The notes: generated from the sequence alone by a model not told the origin. A stretch of DNA of 62,183 nt from Pseudomonadota bacterium (GCA_019352115.1 JABBNW010000004.1:1-62183); one strand, 5' to 3'; counted from the first letter of the stretch, positions 35,016 to 43,815 are shown. Program-made: numbers and translations.

Positions 35016-35963
35016 TCAGCCCCGCGCCCGGTCGCGATCGTCGAGCAGCCCCGCGAGGGTCGCAGCGATCGGCAGGCCGGCGCCCCGTTCCAGCCACCCC
35101 CATTGGCCGGCCGGGTTGGTTTCAAGGAAACAGAAGTCGCCCGCGGGTGTTTCGATCAGGTCGTGGGTCGCGAACAGAAGCGCGCTCCGCGCGCAGAGGG
35201 AGAGGATCATCCGCGCCACCTCGGCCGGCAGCGCGGCCGCCTCGAAGATCGTGTCCGGGGCTTCGCTGCGCCGCCAGTCGATCGGATGCACCGTCGCGCC
35301 CGCCCGAGTGCGGGCGGCGAACACATGCCGACCGACGGTCGTGAGCCGCCATTCTCGCCGCTTCGCCACGCGCTCCTGGAACAGGCCCGGACAGACGGCG
35401 AGACCTGACCAGTCGGCATCGCCGCCCACAACGCTGGTGTAGGCAACCTGCCCCGCCGGATCCCCCAGCGCGCCGAAGGAGATCGCCTTGGTGACCACCG
35501 CTCCGTGCGCTGCAACGAACGCCCGCGCCGCGTCCGGGTCCTGGGTGAGCAGGGTTGCGGGCACGCGGAACCCCGCCTGCTGCGCCCGGGCGGCTTGCAG
35601 GAGGCGATTGCCCGCGAGACGGTCGGCCTCGAACCCATTGACCTGAAGGCCGGGGATCGATTCCAGGAATCCGTCCAGGGCGGTCGCAAGCTCGCGTGCC
35701 ACGAAGTCCCGATACGCCGGCGCCACGTCCTCGAGCACCGCGGGACGGGCGAAGCGACGGTACCAGACGGAATCGATCCCGGCGGCGGCCACGCAGCGGC
35801 CCCGGCAGTCCAGCACCGGGCCGTCCGCGCCGACCGCGATGCGGCAGGACGGCGTTCCGAGTTCATCGGAATTCATACGCAGGTAGGATGCGCCGCGCTG
35901 CTGCAGATGGCGGATCACCGGATCGGCGCCGAGATCCTGGCTGTGCGTGACCACCAGGATCAT
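35016..35963 (-). CDS. ATP-grasp ligase of the MvdC/MvdD (graspetide) type
   Basis: A 315-residue ATP-grasp enzyme. The N-terminal half has SVWYRRF at 65-71, a signature of RiPP-modifying ATP-grasp ligases. The ATP-grasp core shows VTKAISFG with the nucleotide-binding lysine at about 159, FQERVAKRREWRLTTVG at 195-211, IDWRR at 228-232, and ETNPAGQWGWLE at 281-292 holding the magnesium-binding Glu and Asn. The N-P-x-G-Q-W motif is characteristic of MvdC/MvdD enzymes, which form omega-ester or omega-amide side-chain links in a precursor peptide. It starts 21 bp after a precursor-like gene whose leader contains PFLAQFA, close to the PFFARFL recognition motif of microviridins. Confidence 0.88.
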   Translation of the reverse strand: MILVVTHSQDLGADPVIRHLQQRGASYLRMNSDELGTPSCRIAVGADGPVLDCRGRCVAAAGIDSVWYRRFARPAVLEDVAPAYRDFVARELATALDGFLESIPGLQVNGFEADRLAGNRLLQAARAQQAGFRVPATLLTQDPDAARAFVAAHGAVVTKAISFGALGDPAGQVAYTSVVGGDADWSGLAVCPGLFQERVAKRREWRLTTVGRHVFAARTRAGATVHPIDWRRSEAPDTIFEAAALPAEVARMILSLCARSALLFATHDLIETPAGDFCFLETNPAGQWGWLERGAGLPIAATLAGLLDDRDRARG

Positions 35964-35984
35964 GGGCGCCGCCGCCGCCCGGCC

Positions 35985-36302
35985 TCACCGCCCGCGCGGG
36001 GAGGCGAACCGGATGACATCGGGATCGGGCGCAACGGTCACGATATCGGTGCCCAACCCTACCGCCAGGTGTGCAGTCCGGCCGCTTGCTCCACGCACAA
36101 CGTCGGGGTCCGGCTGATCCGCGTCCGTCCTGGTGAGGATCGTGGCCAGGGTTCCGCCAACCCGGGCACCGTCGTCGAGCGCCGGTCGCTCGGCGCCCGC
36201 TCGACGCAGCAAGCCGGCGTCGTCCTGGACATAACGGGGACGGGCAGGCACGTCGGTCGATCGAGCGAACTGCGCCAGGAACGGGGCGGCGAACCGGGGC
36301 AT
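35985..36302 (-). CDS. Candidate graspetide precursor peptide
   Basis: A 105-residue peptide starting MPRFAAPFLAQFARST. The APFLAQFAR stretch (residues 6-14) resembles the helical PFFARFL motif bound by microviridin-type ligases. The C-terminal half is rich in potential donors and acceptors: Thr 51, 54, 57, 59, 76, 85, 89, Ser 73, 101 and acidic residues at 60, 62, 65, 67, 86, 93, 95. Two similar blocks occur: QPDPDVVRGAS (63-73) and APDPDVIRFAS (91-101), each preceded by threonines, so two core modules are plausible. GAGG lies 7 bases upstream of ATG 36302. Identity as precursor rests on gene order and motif, not on a database match. Confidence 0.78.
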   Translation of the reverse strand: MPRFAAPFLAQFARSTDVPARPRYVQDDAGLLRRAGAERPALDDGARVGGTLATILTRTDADQPDPDVVRGASGRTAHLAVGLGTDIVTVAPDPDVIRFASPRGR

Positions 36303-36650
36303 GGCAGCCTCATGTGGATCGGTGGCGGCTATTCCGGAGCCGAAGCCAGGACCGCTTGCGACCCTGCCCGACCCCCTGCTCCACATCCGACGATTTCGGG
36401 CCCGGAGCCTTCGTCCAGCCGCAACGTGTCTGGCGCTTGCCTGTTTGTCAAGCATAAGAAGCAAATCCGACATGCGTCCGAAGCATGGGTCAAAATCGCC
36501 GCGATCCGCCTGGCAGCGGTTTGCCTGCCCGCCGCGGTTCTGGCATAGGCGGGCAACCTTTCGTTCCGTCCGGCTGGCCTTGGCGCCCCGACTTTCTTTT
36601 CCCGCGGCGCTGGGGAAGCCGTCGCTCCGACCACCAGGGGAATATTTCGG
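36303..36650. other. Divergent intergenic region between graspetide cassette and hppA
   Basis: This 348-bp region must hold the promoters of the minus-strand precursor operon and of hppA. It is relatively AT-rich around 36440-36475. A perfect TTGACA box on the minus strand lies at 36451-36446 and a TATGCT box at 36456-36451, but neither has a well-spaced partner, so no promoter is asserted. The hppA ribosome site AGGGGA is at about 36636-36641. No open frame with coding character was seen. Confidence 0.5.
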
Positions 36651-38747
36651 ATGGGCTTTTCGTTCTTCGTCATCATCATCTGCGGGGTACTGGCGCTGGT
36701 CTACGGCCTCGTCAGCGCCCGCCAGGTGCTGGCCGCCGATGCCGGCACGGCACGGATGCAGGAAATCTCGGCCGCCGTGCAAGAAGGCGCCCGCGCCTAC
36801 CTGAACCGGCAATATACCACCATCGCCATGGTCGGCGTCGTGGTGGTCATCTTCCTCGGCCTCACGCTCGGCATCCATGTCGCGATCGGCTTCCTGATCG
36901 GCTCGATCCTGTCCGGTGCTGCCGGCTATATCGGCATGAACGTCTCGGTGCGGGCCAACGTGCGCACCGCCCAGGCGTCGCGCAACGGGCTGGCGGCGGG
37001 GCTCGATATCGCCTTCAAGTCGGGCGCCATCACGGGGCTGATCGTGGTCGGGCTCGCGCTGCTGGGCGTCACGATCTACTACATGATCCTGCGCAGCACG
37101 ATCGCCGGTCCCGACCTGCGGCCGGTGCTGGACTCGCTGGTCGGCCTGTCGTTCGGCGCCAGCCTGATCTCCATCTTCGCCCGGCTCGGCGGCGGCATCT
37201 TCACCAAGGGTGCGGATGTGGGCGCCGACCTCGTGGGCAAGGTCGAGGCCGGCATCCCCGAGGACGACCCCCGCAATCCCGCCGTGATCGCCGACAACGT
37301 GGGCGACAACGTCGGCGACTGCGCCGGCATGGCCGCCGATCTGTTCGAGACCTACGTCGTCACTATCGTCGCCACCATGCTCCTGGCGGCGATCTTCTTC
37401 ACCGGCGCGGTCCGCAACGACGTGCTGATGCTGCCGCTCGGGATCGGTGGGATCTGCATCCTGACCTCCGTCGTCGGCACCTATTTCGTGAAGCTCGGCC
37501 CCGATAATGGGATCATGCGGGCGCTGTACAAGGGGCTTGCCGTCACCGGCGCGCTGTCGGTGGTGGGCATCGCGATTATCATCGAATGGTTCGTGGGCTT
37601 TGCCACGCCACTCGTGGAAACCGGAGCCGCCTCGGTCACCGGGTTCGACCTGTTCGTCTGCGCGCTGATCGGGCTTGGCCTCACCGGCGCGATCGTCATG
37701 ATCACCGAATACTACACCTCGACCGAATACCGCCCGGTGCGCAGCATCGCCAACTCGTCCACCACCGGGCACGGGACCAACGTGATCCAGGGACTGGCGA
37801 TCTCGATGGAAGCCACCGCCGGGCCGGTGGTCGCGATCGCGATCGCCATCATCCTGTCGTACATGATGGCCGGGCTGTTCGGCATCGCCATTTCGGCAAC
37901 CACCATGCTGGCCCTGGCGGGGATGATCGTGGCGCTCGATGCCTACGGTCCCGTCACCGACAACGCCGGCGGCATCGCCGAGATGGCGGACCTGCCGAAG
38001 GAGGTCCGGGTGACCACCGACGCCCTCGATGCGGTCGGCAACACCACCAAGGCGGTGACCAAGGGCTACGCGATCGGCTCGGCGGGGCTTGCTTCGCTCG
38101 TGCTGTTCGCCGCCTACACGCAGGACCTGAAGCACTACTTCCCGAACCTGCACGTGAGCTTCCAGCTCGAAGACCCGTACGTGGTCATCGGGTTGTTCAT
38201 CGGCGGCATGCTGCCCTACCTGTTCGGGGCGATGGGCATGACCGCCGTGGGCCGCGCCGCAGGGTCGGTGGTGGTGGAAGTGCGCCGCCAGTTCCGCGAA
38301 ATCCCGGGCATCATGGAAGGCACGGCGAAGCCCGAATACGGCAAGGCCGTCGATCTGCTGACCAAGGCGGCGATCCGCGAAATGATCGTCCCGTCCCTGC
38401 TGCCGGTGCTGGCGCCGGTGGTGCTGTGGCTGGTGATATGGGCGATCGGCGGCAAGACCCACGCCTTCGCGGCACTGGGCGCGATGCTGCTCGGCACCAT
38501 CGTGACCGGGCTGTTCGTCGCGATCTCCATGACCTCTGGCGGCGGCGCCTGGGACAACGCGAAGAAATACATCGAGGAAGGCCACCACGGCGGCAAAGGC
38601 TCCGACGCGCACAAGGCGGCGGTGACCGGCGATACCGTGGGCGACCCGTACAAGGACACCGCCGGCCCGGCGGTGAACCCGATGATCAAGATCACCAACA
38701 TCGTCGCGCTGCTGATGCTGGCGATCCTCGCAGGCTGGCTGCACTGA
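36651..38747 (+). CDS. hppA: K+-independent proton-translocating membrane pyrophosphatase
   Basis: A 698-residue integral membrane pyrophosphatase with about 16 helices. The catalytic segments are intact: the block around residues 186-226 ([20 protein letters not shown] then DDPRNP and [10 protein letters not shown]), [19 protein letters not shown] at about 430-448, and [18 protein letters not shown] near the C-terminus. Lysine at position 467 in [16 protein letters not shown] marks the potassium-independent, proton-pumping subclass; potassium-dependent enzymes have alanine there. It hydrolyses cytoplasmic pyrophosphate to pump protons outward. The gene for the soluble pyrophosphatase follows 89 bp later. 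Confidence 0.96.
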   Translation: MGFSFFVIIICGVLALVYGLVSARQVLAADAGTARMQEISAAVQEGARAYLNRQYTTIAMVGVVVVIFLGLTLGIHVAIGFLIGSILSGAAGYIGMNVSVRANVRTAQASRNGLAAGLDIAFKSGAITGLIVVGLALLGVTIYYMILRSTIAGPDLRPVLDSLVGLSFGASLISIFARLGGGIFTKGADVGADLVGKVEAGIPEDDPRNPAVIADNVGDNVGDCAGMAADLFETYVVTIVATMLLAAIFFTGAVRNDVLMLPLGIGGICILTSVVGTYFVKLGPDNGIMRALYKGLAVTGALSVVGIAIIIEWFVGFATPLVETGAASVTGFDLFVCALIGLGLTGAIVMITEYYTSTEYRPVRSIANSSTTGHGTNVIQGLAISMEATAGPVVAIAIAIILSYMMAGLFGIAISATTMLALAGMIVALDAYGPVTDNAGGIAEMADLPKEVRVTTDALDAVGNTTKAVTKGYAIGSAGLASLVLFAAYTQDLKHYFPNLHVSFQLEDPYVVIGLFIGGMLPYLFGAMGMTAVGRAAGSVVVEVRRQFREIPGIMEGTAKPEYGKAVDLLTKAAIREMIVPSLLPVLAPVVLWLVIWAIGGKTHAFAALGAMLLGTIVTGLFVAISMTSGGGAWDNAKKYIEEGHHGGKGSDAHKAAVTGDTVGDPYKDTAGPAVNPMIKITNIVALLMLAILAGWLH

Positions 38748-38836
38748 CGCCTGTCGGTATCTGAGGGCGCAAGCCTGTATAGTGGTCGGGTCCGGGACGC
38801 GCGTCCCGGACCCGACGCGCTTCAGGAGACCGGACC

Positions 38837-39361
38837 ATGGACGTCAGCAAAATACCGATCGGCCAGAAACCCCCGCACGACATCAACGTCGTGATCGAGA
38901 TCCCGCAGGGCTCGGCGGTGAAATACGAGGTCGACAAGACCTCCGGCGCGCTGTTCGTCGATCGCTTCCTGTTCACCGCCACCGCCTACCCCGCCGCCTA
39001 CGGCTTCATCCCCGGCACCCTGGCCGAAGACGGCGACCCCCTGGATGCGCTGGTGCTGATCCCGTCTCAGGTCGTGCCCGGCGCCGTGGTACGCTCCCGC
39101 CCGATCGGGATGCTGCGCATGGAAGACGAGAAGGGACCGGACGAGAAGATCATCTGCGTGCCGCACGATCGGGTGCACCCGCATTACAGCGCGGTGGAAA
39201 CGATCGAGGATCTGCCGCCGATCACCCGCGCCGCGATCGAACACTTCTTCGAGCGTTACAAGGACCTCGAAGTCGACAAATGGGTGAAGGTGACCGGCTG
39301 GGAGGGCCGCGCCGCCGCCGAAGCGTGCATCACCGCCTCGATCGCGGCCGCGAAACACTGA
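38837..39361 (+). CDS. ppa: Soluble inorganic pyrophosphatase (family I)
   Basis: A 174-residue family I pyrophosphatase. The metal-binding signature DGDPLDALV places aspartates at 65, 67 and 70, the same numbering as in the Escherichia coli enzyme; K30-Y31 (VKYEVDK region), E21 and the D98/K-rich segment [12 protein letters not shown] are also present. It hydrolyses pyrophosphate in the cytoplasm, without energy recovery, in contrast to the adjacent proton-pumping HppA. CAGGAGA lies 9 bases upstream of the ATG. It is followed after 11 bp by phnN. Confidence 0.96.
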   Translation: MDVSKIPIGQKPPHDINVVIEIPQGSAVKYEVDKTSGALFVDRFLFTATAYPAAYGFIPGTLAEDGDPLDALVLIPSQVVPGAVVRSRPIGMLRMEDEKGPDEKIICVPHDRVHPHYSAVETIEDLPPITRAAIEHFFERYKDLEVDKWVKVTGWEGRAAAEACITASIAAAKH

Positions 39362-39372
39362 GCCCGCCGGCC

Positions 39373-39951
39373 ATGCAGCCAGGCGTGCTCATCCTCGTGG
39401 TCGGGCCGAGCGGGGCCGGCAAGGACACCATGCTCGATGCCGCGCGCCGGGCGCTGGCCGCCAGGCCCCGCTTCCACTTCGCCCGCCGGGTCATCACCCG
39501 TCCCGCCGACGCCGGCGGCGAAGACCACGAATCCGCAACCGAGGCCGAATTCGCCACCCGCGCCTTCGCCTTGCAGTGGCAGGCGCACGGACTGCGCTAC
39601 GGCATCCCCGCCACGATCGCCGACGAACTCGCAGGCGGCCGGGTGGTGGTCGCCAACGTCTCCCGCACCGTGCTGGCGGACGCCGCGCGGCGCTTCCCCG
39701 CCCGCGCGATCCTGGTGACCGCACCGGCCGCGGTACTGGCGGACCGGCTGGCGGGCCGCGGGCGAGAAGCCGCCGCCGCCATCGCCGCCCGCCTGGCCCG
39801 CGACGTGCCGCTGCCGCCCGGCCTGCCGGTGGAAATCGTGCTGAACGATGCGACGCCGGAGATCGGCGCGGCGCGCTTCCTGGCCGCCCTCAGCCGCGCA
39901 GCCGCAGCCGGGCCGCCAGACAGAACGGCGCCGCCGGCGCCGCCTGGGTGA
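39373..39951 (+). CDS. phnN: Ribose 1,5-bisphosphate phosphokinase PhnN
   Basis: A 192-residue P-loop kinase of the guanylate-kinase-like PhnN family, which makes phosphoribosyl diphosphate in the last step of phosphonate ribose salvage. Walker A GPSGAGKDT is at residues about 11-19, followed by RRVITRPADAGGEDHESATEAEF, typical of PhnN. It sits on the opposite strand to the rest of the phn genes and its 3' end overlaps the DUF1045 gene by 62 bp tail to tail. The C-terminal residues beyond ALSRAAAAG are a low-complexity tail created by this overlap. Confidence 0.92.
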   Translation: MQPGVLILVVGPSGAGKDTMLDAARRALAARPRFHFARRVITRPADAGGEDHESATEAEFATRAFALQWQAHGLRYGIPATIADELAGGRVVVANVSRTVLADAARRFPARAILVTAPAAVLADRLAGRGREAAAAIAARLARDVPLPPGLPVEIVLNDATPEIGAARFLAALSRAAAAGPPDRTAPPAPPG

Positions 39952-40567
39952 ACAGGCAGATCGCCCCCACCCGGCGCGGCACAGCAAGCGCCGGCGCCAG
40001 ATGCTGCTCCGCGGCGGCACGCCAGCCCGCCCGTTCGGAGGGATCCAGGCGGCGGGTCAGGGTCAGGTGGAAGAACCAGGTGCCGAACACATACGGGTAG
40101 CCCCAGCGCAGCAGCATCGCCTCCTGCGCCGCGCTCAGCCCGGCACGACGCCGGCGAGCCAGCTCATCCGGCGCCGGCGGAGCACGGAACGCATCCAGCC
40201 CCGCCACGCACAGGTCGGCCAGCGCCTGCAACGCCAGGGACGGCGCGGTCTCGCGCAGCGCCAGAAACCCATGCACATCCGCCACCGCCAACGGCGGCAG
40301 ATCGAACGGCGCAATGCCCCCCGCCAGAACCCGCGCCGCCGCCTCGAACGCCGCCCAGGACACGTCGGGCAACAGCCGCATCGGGGGCTTCAACGTGGCA
40401 TGAAACCCATACAGCCGCGGGTCCGCCGTCACCTCAGCAATGCCCCCGATCGGCGGCTGAACCACCGCAGCTCCGGTCTCCACATCCCGCCCCAGCCACC
40501 GCGCCGCCGCAACCGTCAACGGATCATCCGCCTCGGGCGCGTAATAGACCGCGACCCGGGCGGTCAT
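39890..40567 (-). CDS. DUF1045 phosphonate-associated protein
   Basis: A 225-residue protein of the family found in alphaproteobacterial phn operons (putative phosphonate metabolism protein, DUF1045). It has the two H-x-T type motifs of the 2H phosphoesterase fold: GFHATLKPP near residue 54-62 and FFHLTLT near 167-173. This supports a cyclic-phosphate phosphodiesterase activity, for example on a ribosyl cyclic phosphate intermediate, but that is inference. The gene is separated from phnM by a 300-bp palindromic repeat, and its 3' end overlaps phnN. Confidence 0.88.
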   Translation of the reverse strand: MTARVAVYYAPEADDPLTVAAARWLGRDVETGAAVVQPPIGGIAEVTADPRLYGFHATLKPPMRLLPDVSWAAFEAAARVLAGGIAPFDLPPLAVADVHGFLALRETAPSLALQALADLCVAGLDAFRAPPAPDELARRRRAGLSAAQEAMLLRWGYPYVFGTWFFHLTLTRRLDPSERAGWRAAAEQHLAPALAVPRRVGAICLFTQAAPAAPFCLAARLRLRG

Positions 40568-40593
40568 GCCGGGCCTCGAAGGGTCGGGCAGCA

Positions 40594-40890
40594 AGCAAGC
40601 AAGGCCAGGGGCGCTGCCCCTGGACCCCGCCAAGGGCTCGCCCTTGGAACCCTTCCGTTGGTTCCTCGCGTGTGGGGGGTGTCGCGCGTGGGCGTGCGGC
40701 GGCGAGGCGGCTGCGGCGCCGGCAGGGGCAGGGCGCCGATGCGCCCTGCCCCCCTGCCGGCGCCGCAGCCGCCTCGCCGCCGCACGCCCACGCGCGACGC
40801 CACCCACACGCGAGGAACCCAAACAGTATGGGGTCCAGGGGACGAGTTCCCTGGCGGGGTCCAGGGGCAGCGCCCCTGGCCTTGCTTGCT
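40594..40890. repeat. Long palindromic repeat, copy B (297 bp)
   Basis: A near-perfect inverted repeat with ends AGCAAGCAAGGCC (40594-40606) and its complement (40878-40890). Order on the plus strand: hairpin CCAGGGGCGCTGCCCCTGG, hairpin CCAAGGGCTCGCCCTTGG, a long stem with a CGAT loop near 40748, then CCAGGGGACGAGTTCCCTGG and a final hairpin. This is the reverse complement of copy C at 48.3 kb, nearly base for base. It separates phnM from the DUF1045 gene within the phn operon. Confidence 0.92.
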
Positions 40891-40917
40891 GGCCGCCCGA
40901 CCGCTCGCAGCCCAACG

Positions 40918-42048
40918 TCATGCCACGCGGGCGCCGGCGCGCCAGACGGCGCGGACGATGGGCATGCCTTCGTGGACGTGCACCTGCACCAGGTCGGCGC
41001 GCAGACCTCCTTCCAGCCGGCCGCGATCGGCTAGGCCAGCCAGGCGTGCCGGGCGGTCGGTGACCAGCGCCACTGCGTCGGGCAGGGCGCCGGCGCTGCG
41101 ATGGAACGCGGCTTCGATCAGGCTGGTCGGGACGTAGTCCGATGCCAGGGCGTCGACCGCGCGTGCCTCCAGCAGCGCGGCGACGCCGACGTTGCCGGAG
41201 TGCGAGCCGCCGCGCACCAGGTTGGGCGCGCCGGCGATCACACGCATGCCGTGCGCCTGGGCGGCCAGCGCGGCGGCCAGGGTGACCGGGAATTCGCTCA
41301 CGGTGATGCCGTCGGCGGCGTTTTCCGCGACTTCCGCGGCCGTACGGTCGTCGTGGCTGGCGACCGCGATGGCGCGTCCGGCGAGGCGGGCGAGCAGGGC
41401 CTGTCGGTTCGGCCCGCGGAGCCGTGCCCGTTGCGCCTGCAATTCGACGATGCGTCCTTCGATCTCGTCGGCATCCGCCCCGCCGTCCCGGCGCAGCTTG
41501 CGATACCAGTCGAGATCGGCGTACTGGCCGACGCCGGGCGTGTGGTCCATCAGGCTCACCATCCGCACCAGACTGTGTTCCGCTACCGGATCGAACAGGC
41601 CCAGCATGTCGGGCGCCGGGACTTCGCAGCGCAGGTGCAGAAAATGTTCCGCCCGCAGCAGCCCCGCTTCCGTCAGGGCGTCGAGATCGGCAACGCCGTC
41701 ATGGAACGTCCGCACCCGATCCTTGTCGAAACCCAGATCGCCGAGACACAGCGCGTCGAACACGGTCGTGACACCGGCAACGGCGCATTGCGCATCGTGC
41801 GCCACCATCGCCGAGCGCGACGGCCAGCGCGCGTTGATGCGCGGCTGCACCTGGCGTTCCAGATTGTCGGTGTGCAGATCGACGATGCCGGGCAGCAGGA
41901 AATCGCCGTCCAGCGCCAGCGCGCCGGGGGCGGCGGAGAGCCCGGGCGCGATCTCGGCAATCCGCCCGTCGCGGACCACGATCGTGCCGGACAGTACGGC
42001 ATCGGGCAGCACCAGGGTTGCCGCGGTCAGGATCGTTTCATGTGTCAT
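40918..42048 (-). CDS. phnM: Alpha-D-ribose 1-methylphosphonate 5-triphosphate diphosphatase PhnM
   Basis: A 376-residue amidohydrolase-fold enzyme that releases pyrophosphate from ribose methylphosphonate triphosphate, the step before the C-P lyase reaction. PGIVDLHTDNLERQVQPR near residue 54-71 is the PhnM form of the metal-binding HxH/HTD motif; ASHDDRTAAEVAENAADGI and NVGVAALLEARAVDALASDYVP are also PhnM-like. Its ATG overlaps the phnL stop (ATGA). The gene ends 28 bp before palindromic repeat copy B. Confidence 0.95.
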   Translation of the reverse strand: MTHETILTAATLVLPDAVLSGTIVVRDGRIAEIAPGLSAAPGALALDGDFLLPGIVDLHTDNLERQVQPRINARWPSRSAMVAHDAQCAVAGVTTVFDALCLGDLGFDKDRVRTFHDGVADLDALTEAGLLRAEHFLHLRCEVPAPDMLGLFDPVAEHSLVRMVSLMDHTPGVGQYADLDWYRKLRRDGGADADEIEGRIVELQAQRARLRGPNRQALLARLAGRAIAVASHDDRTAAEVAENAADGITVSEFPVTLAAALAAQAHGMRVIAGAPNLVRGGSHSGNVGVAALLEARAVDALASDYVPTSLIEAAFHRSAGALPDAVALVTDRPARLAGLADRGRLEGGLRADLVQVHVHEGMPIVRAVWRAGARVA

Positions 42049-42746
42049 GCGGCGTCCTGCAATGCGGTCATCGGGAAGGCGCGGTCGGCAGCGGCAGCGA
42101 GCGCGGCGGCATCGTGCAGGATCGTCACGATCGCCGCGCCGCGCGCTTTCGCTTCGCTTATCAGCGTCAGCACGGTGGCGCGATTCGCCGCGTCCAGCGC
42201 GGCGGTGGGTTCGTCGAGCAGCAGGATCGGGTGGCCGGCAACGAAGCCGCGCGCCAGGTTCACCCGCTGCTGCTCGCCGCCGGAGAACGTTGCCGGCGGC
42301 AGGTCGTGCAGCCGCGCCGGGATGGCAAGGCGCAGCAACAGCGCCTCGGCCGCCGCGCGCGCCGCCGCCGGCGCCTGGCCGCGCGCGATCGCCGCCTCGG
42401 CCACGATCTCGCGCGCCGCGACCCGCGGCACCACGCGCAGGAATTGCGAGACGTAGCCGAGGGTTTCCGTGCGCACCGCGACGATGGCGCGCGGATCGGC
42501 GGCCGCCAGGTCGAGCAGCGTGCCGCGATGGCGGATCAGGATGCGCCCGCCGTCGGCACGGCAGGTGCCGTACAGGCTGCGCAACAACGTGGTCTTGCCG
42601 GCGCCGGAAGGACCCGTGAGCGCGACGCATTCCCCCGCGCGCACGGCGAGATCGATCCCCGCCAGCACCGCCAACCGCAACCCGCCTTGCAGATGCAGGG
42701 TGAAGCCTTTGGTCAGGCCCTCAGTGCGCAGCATCATGTCGGGCAT
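42045..42746 (-). CDS. phnL: C-P lyase ATP-binding protein PhnL
   Basis: A 233-residue ABC-type ATPase. Walker A GPSGAGKTT (about residue 44-52), Q-loop YVSQFLRVVPRVAAREI, signature FSGGEQQRVNLA and Walker B PILLLDEPTAAL are intact. PhnL is needed with PhnGHI for coupling adenine release to phosphonate attachment. Unlike the other phn genes it is not coupled to its upstream neighbour: a 292-bp gap separates it from phnK, containing a small hairpin (GACCGGGC stem at 42803-42823) but no recognised gene. The start at 42746 was chosen over a second ATG nine bases further in. Confidence 0.93.
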   Translation of the reverse strand: MPDMMLRTEGLTKGFTLHLQGGLRLAVLAGIDLAVRAGECVALTGPSGAGKTTLLRSLYGTCRADGGRILIRHRGTLLDLAAADPRAIVAVRTETLGYVSQFLRVVPRVAAREIVAEAAIARGQAPAAARAAAEALLLRLAIPARLHDLPPATFSGGEQQRVNLARGFVAGHPILLLDEPTAALDAANRATVLTLISEAKARGAAIVTILHDAAALAAAADRAFPMTALQDAA

Positions 42747-43038
42747 GGCAAGGCTTCGTTCAGGACTGGCGGCGTAAGCCGAAAGATGCGGCGGCCCCGG
42801 ATGACCGGGCGTCCTGCCCGGTCGCTCAAGGCGCCGCCGCCATCGGAGGTGACCCATGCAGGTCCGCATGGTGCTCGCTTTCCGGTGGGGTTGGCGGCGG
42901 ATCCGAATTGAACTCGTGATCCGTCTCTGACCCACCGGGAGCCGGAGCGGGGACAGCCACCCCCGCTCCAGTATCCCGCATACCATGCACCCGCGGCACG
43001 AGGCAATGAAATCCCCGCGCGCATACACCCGCATGTGG

Positions 43039-43815
43039 TCATGCCTGCAACACCGAGCTGACAAGAAGTTGCGTGTAGGGATGCTGTGGGTCTTCCAGCA
43101 CCTGGTCGGTCAACCCCGTCTCCACCGCCAACCCGCGACGCATCACCACGATCCGTTGCGCCAGCAGCCGCGCCACTGCCAGATCATGCGTCACCAGCAC
43201 GACGGCCAGCCCGTGCCGCGCCACCAGCCGGCGGATCAGGTCGAGCAGCCGTGCCTGCACCGAAACGTCCAGCCCGCCGGTCGGCTCGTCCATGAAGACA
43301 AGCCGGGGGTGCGTCGCCAGGGTGCGCGCCACTTGCAGCCGTTGCAGCATCCCACCGGAGAAAATGCGCGGCAGGTCGTCGATGCGGGCGGGATCGATCT
43401 CCACTTCGGCGAGCCAATCCAGCGCACTGGCACGGATGCGGCCGTAGTGGCGTGCGCCGGCGGCCATCAGCCGCTCGCCCACATTGCCGCCGGCGCTCAC
43501 GCCCATGCGCAGGCTCTGGCGCGGGTCCTGGTGCACGAAACCCCAGTCGGAGCGGTGCAGCCGGCGCAGCAGCGGGGCTTCCATCGCGTGCACGTCGTGC
43601 AACGCGCCGTCCGGGTCGCGGTACCACACCACGCCGGCGTCGGGACGCACCCGTCCGGACAGCACATTCAGCAGGGTGGTCTTGCCGGAGCCGGACTCGC
43701 CCACGACCGCGAGCACCTCGCCCGGCCACAGATCGAGATCGACACCCGCCAGCGCCGGAATCGCGCCGAAGGAAAGTCGCAGGCCGCGGGCGGAAAGCAG
43801 GGTGGGATCGCTCAT
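43039..43815 (-). CDS. phnK: C-P lyase ATP-binding protein PhnK
   Basis: A 258-residue ABC ATPase resembling dipeptide-transporter ATPases, as PhnK does. Walker A GESGSGKTT, the PhnK-like insert GVVWYRDPDGALHDVHAM, Q-loop FVHQDPRQSLRMGVSAGGNVGERLM, signature FSGGMLQRLQVA and Walker B RLVFMDEPTGGLDVSVQA are visible. In the E. coli enzyme PhnK docks on the PhnGHIJ core. It is translationally coupled to phnJ by an ATGA overlap. Confidence 0.95.
   Translation of the reverse strand: MSDPTLLSARGLRLSFGAIPALAGVDLDLWPGEVLAVVGESGSGKTTLLNVLSGRVRPDAGVVWYRDPDGALHDVHAMEAPLLRRLHRSDWGFVHQDPRQSLRMGVSAGGNVGERLMAAGARHYGRIRASALDWLAEVEIDPARIDDLPRIFSGGMLQRLQVARTLATHPRLVFMDEPTGGLDVSVQARLLDLIRRLVARHGLAVVLVTHDLAVARLLAQRIVVMRRGLAVETGLTDQVLEDPQHPYTQLLVSSVLQA

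Noticed and set aside
34162-36302. Idea that the graspetide cassette is a genomic island integrated at the tRNA gene
   Set aside because: The cassette lies on the 5' side of the tRNA, whereas integrases normally use the 3' end; no integrase and no duplicated tRNA 3' segment were seen.
36303-38744. Very long minus-strand frame running from inside hppA into the graspetide precursor
   Set aside because: The part across hppA is antisense with His/Asp/Gly-rich composition. Only the last 106 codons (35985-36302), with their own ribosome site and leader motif, are accepted.
40600-40880. Protein-coding frames through repeat copies B and C
   Set aside because: The open frames exist in several registers on both strands with identical composition, as expected from a palindrome, and lack ribosome sites.
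42747-43038. A possible gene in the 292-bp gap between phnK and phnL
   Set aside because: Frames present there have no start signal, no recognisable motif and shadow-like composition; only a small hairpin at 42803-42823 stands out.
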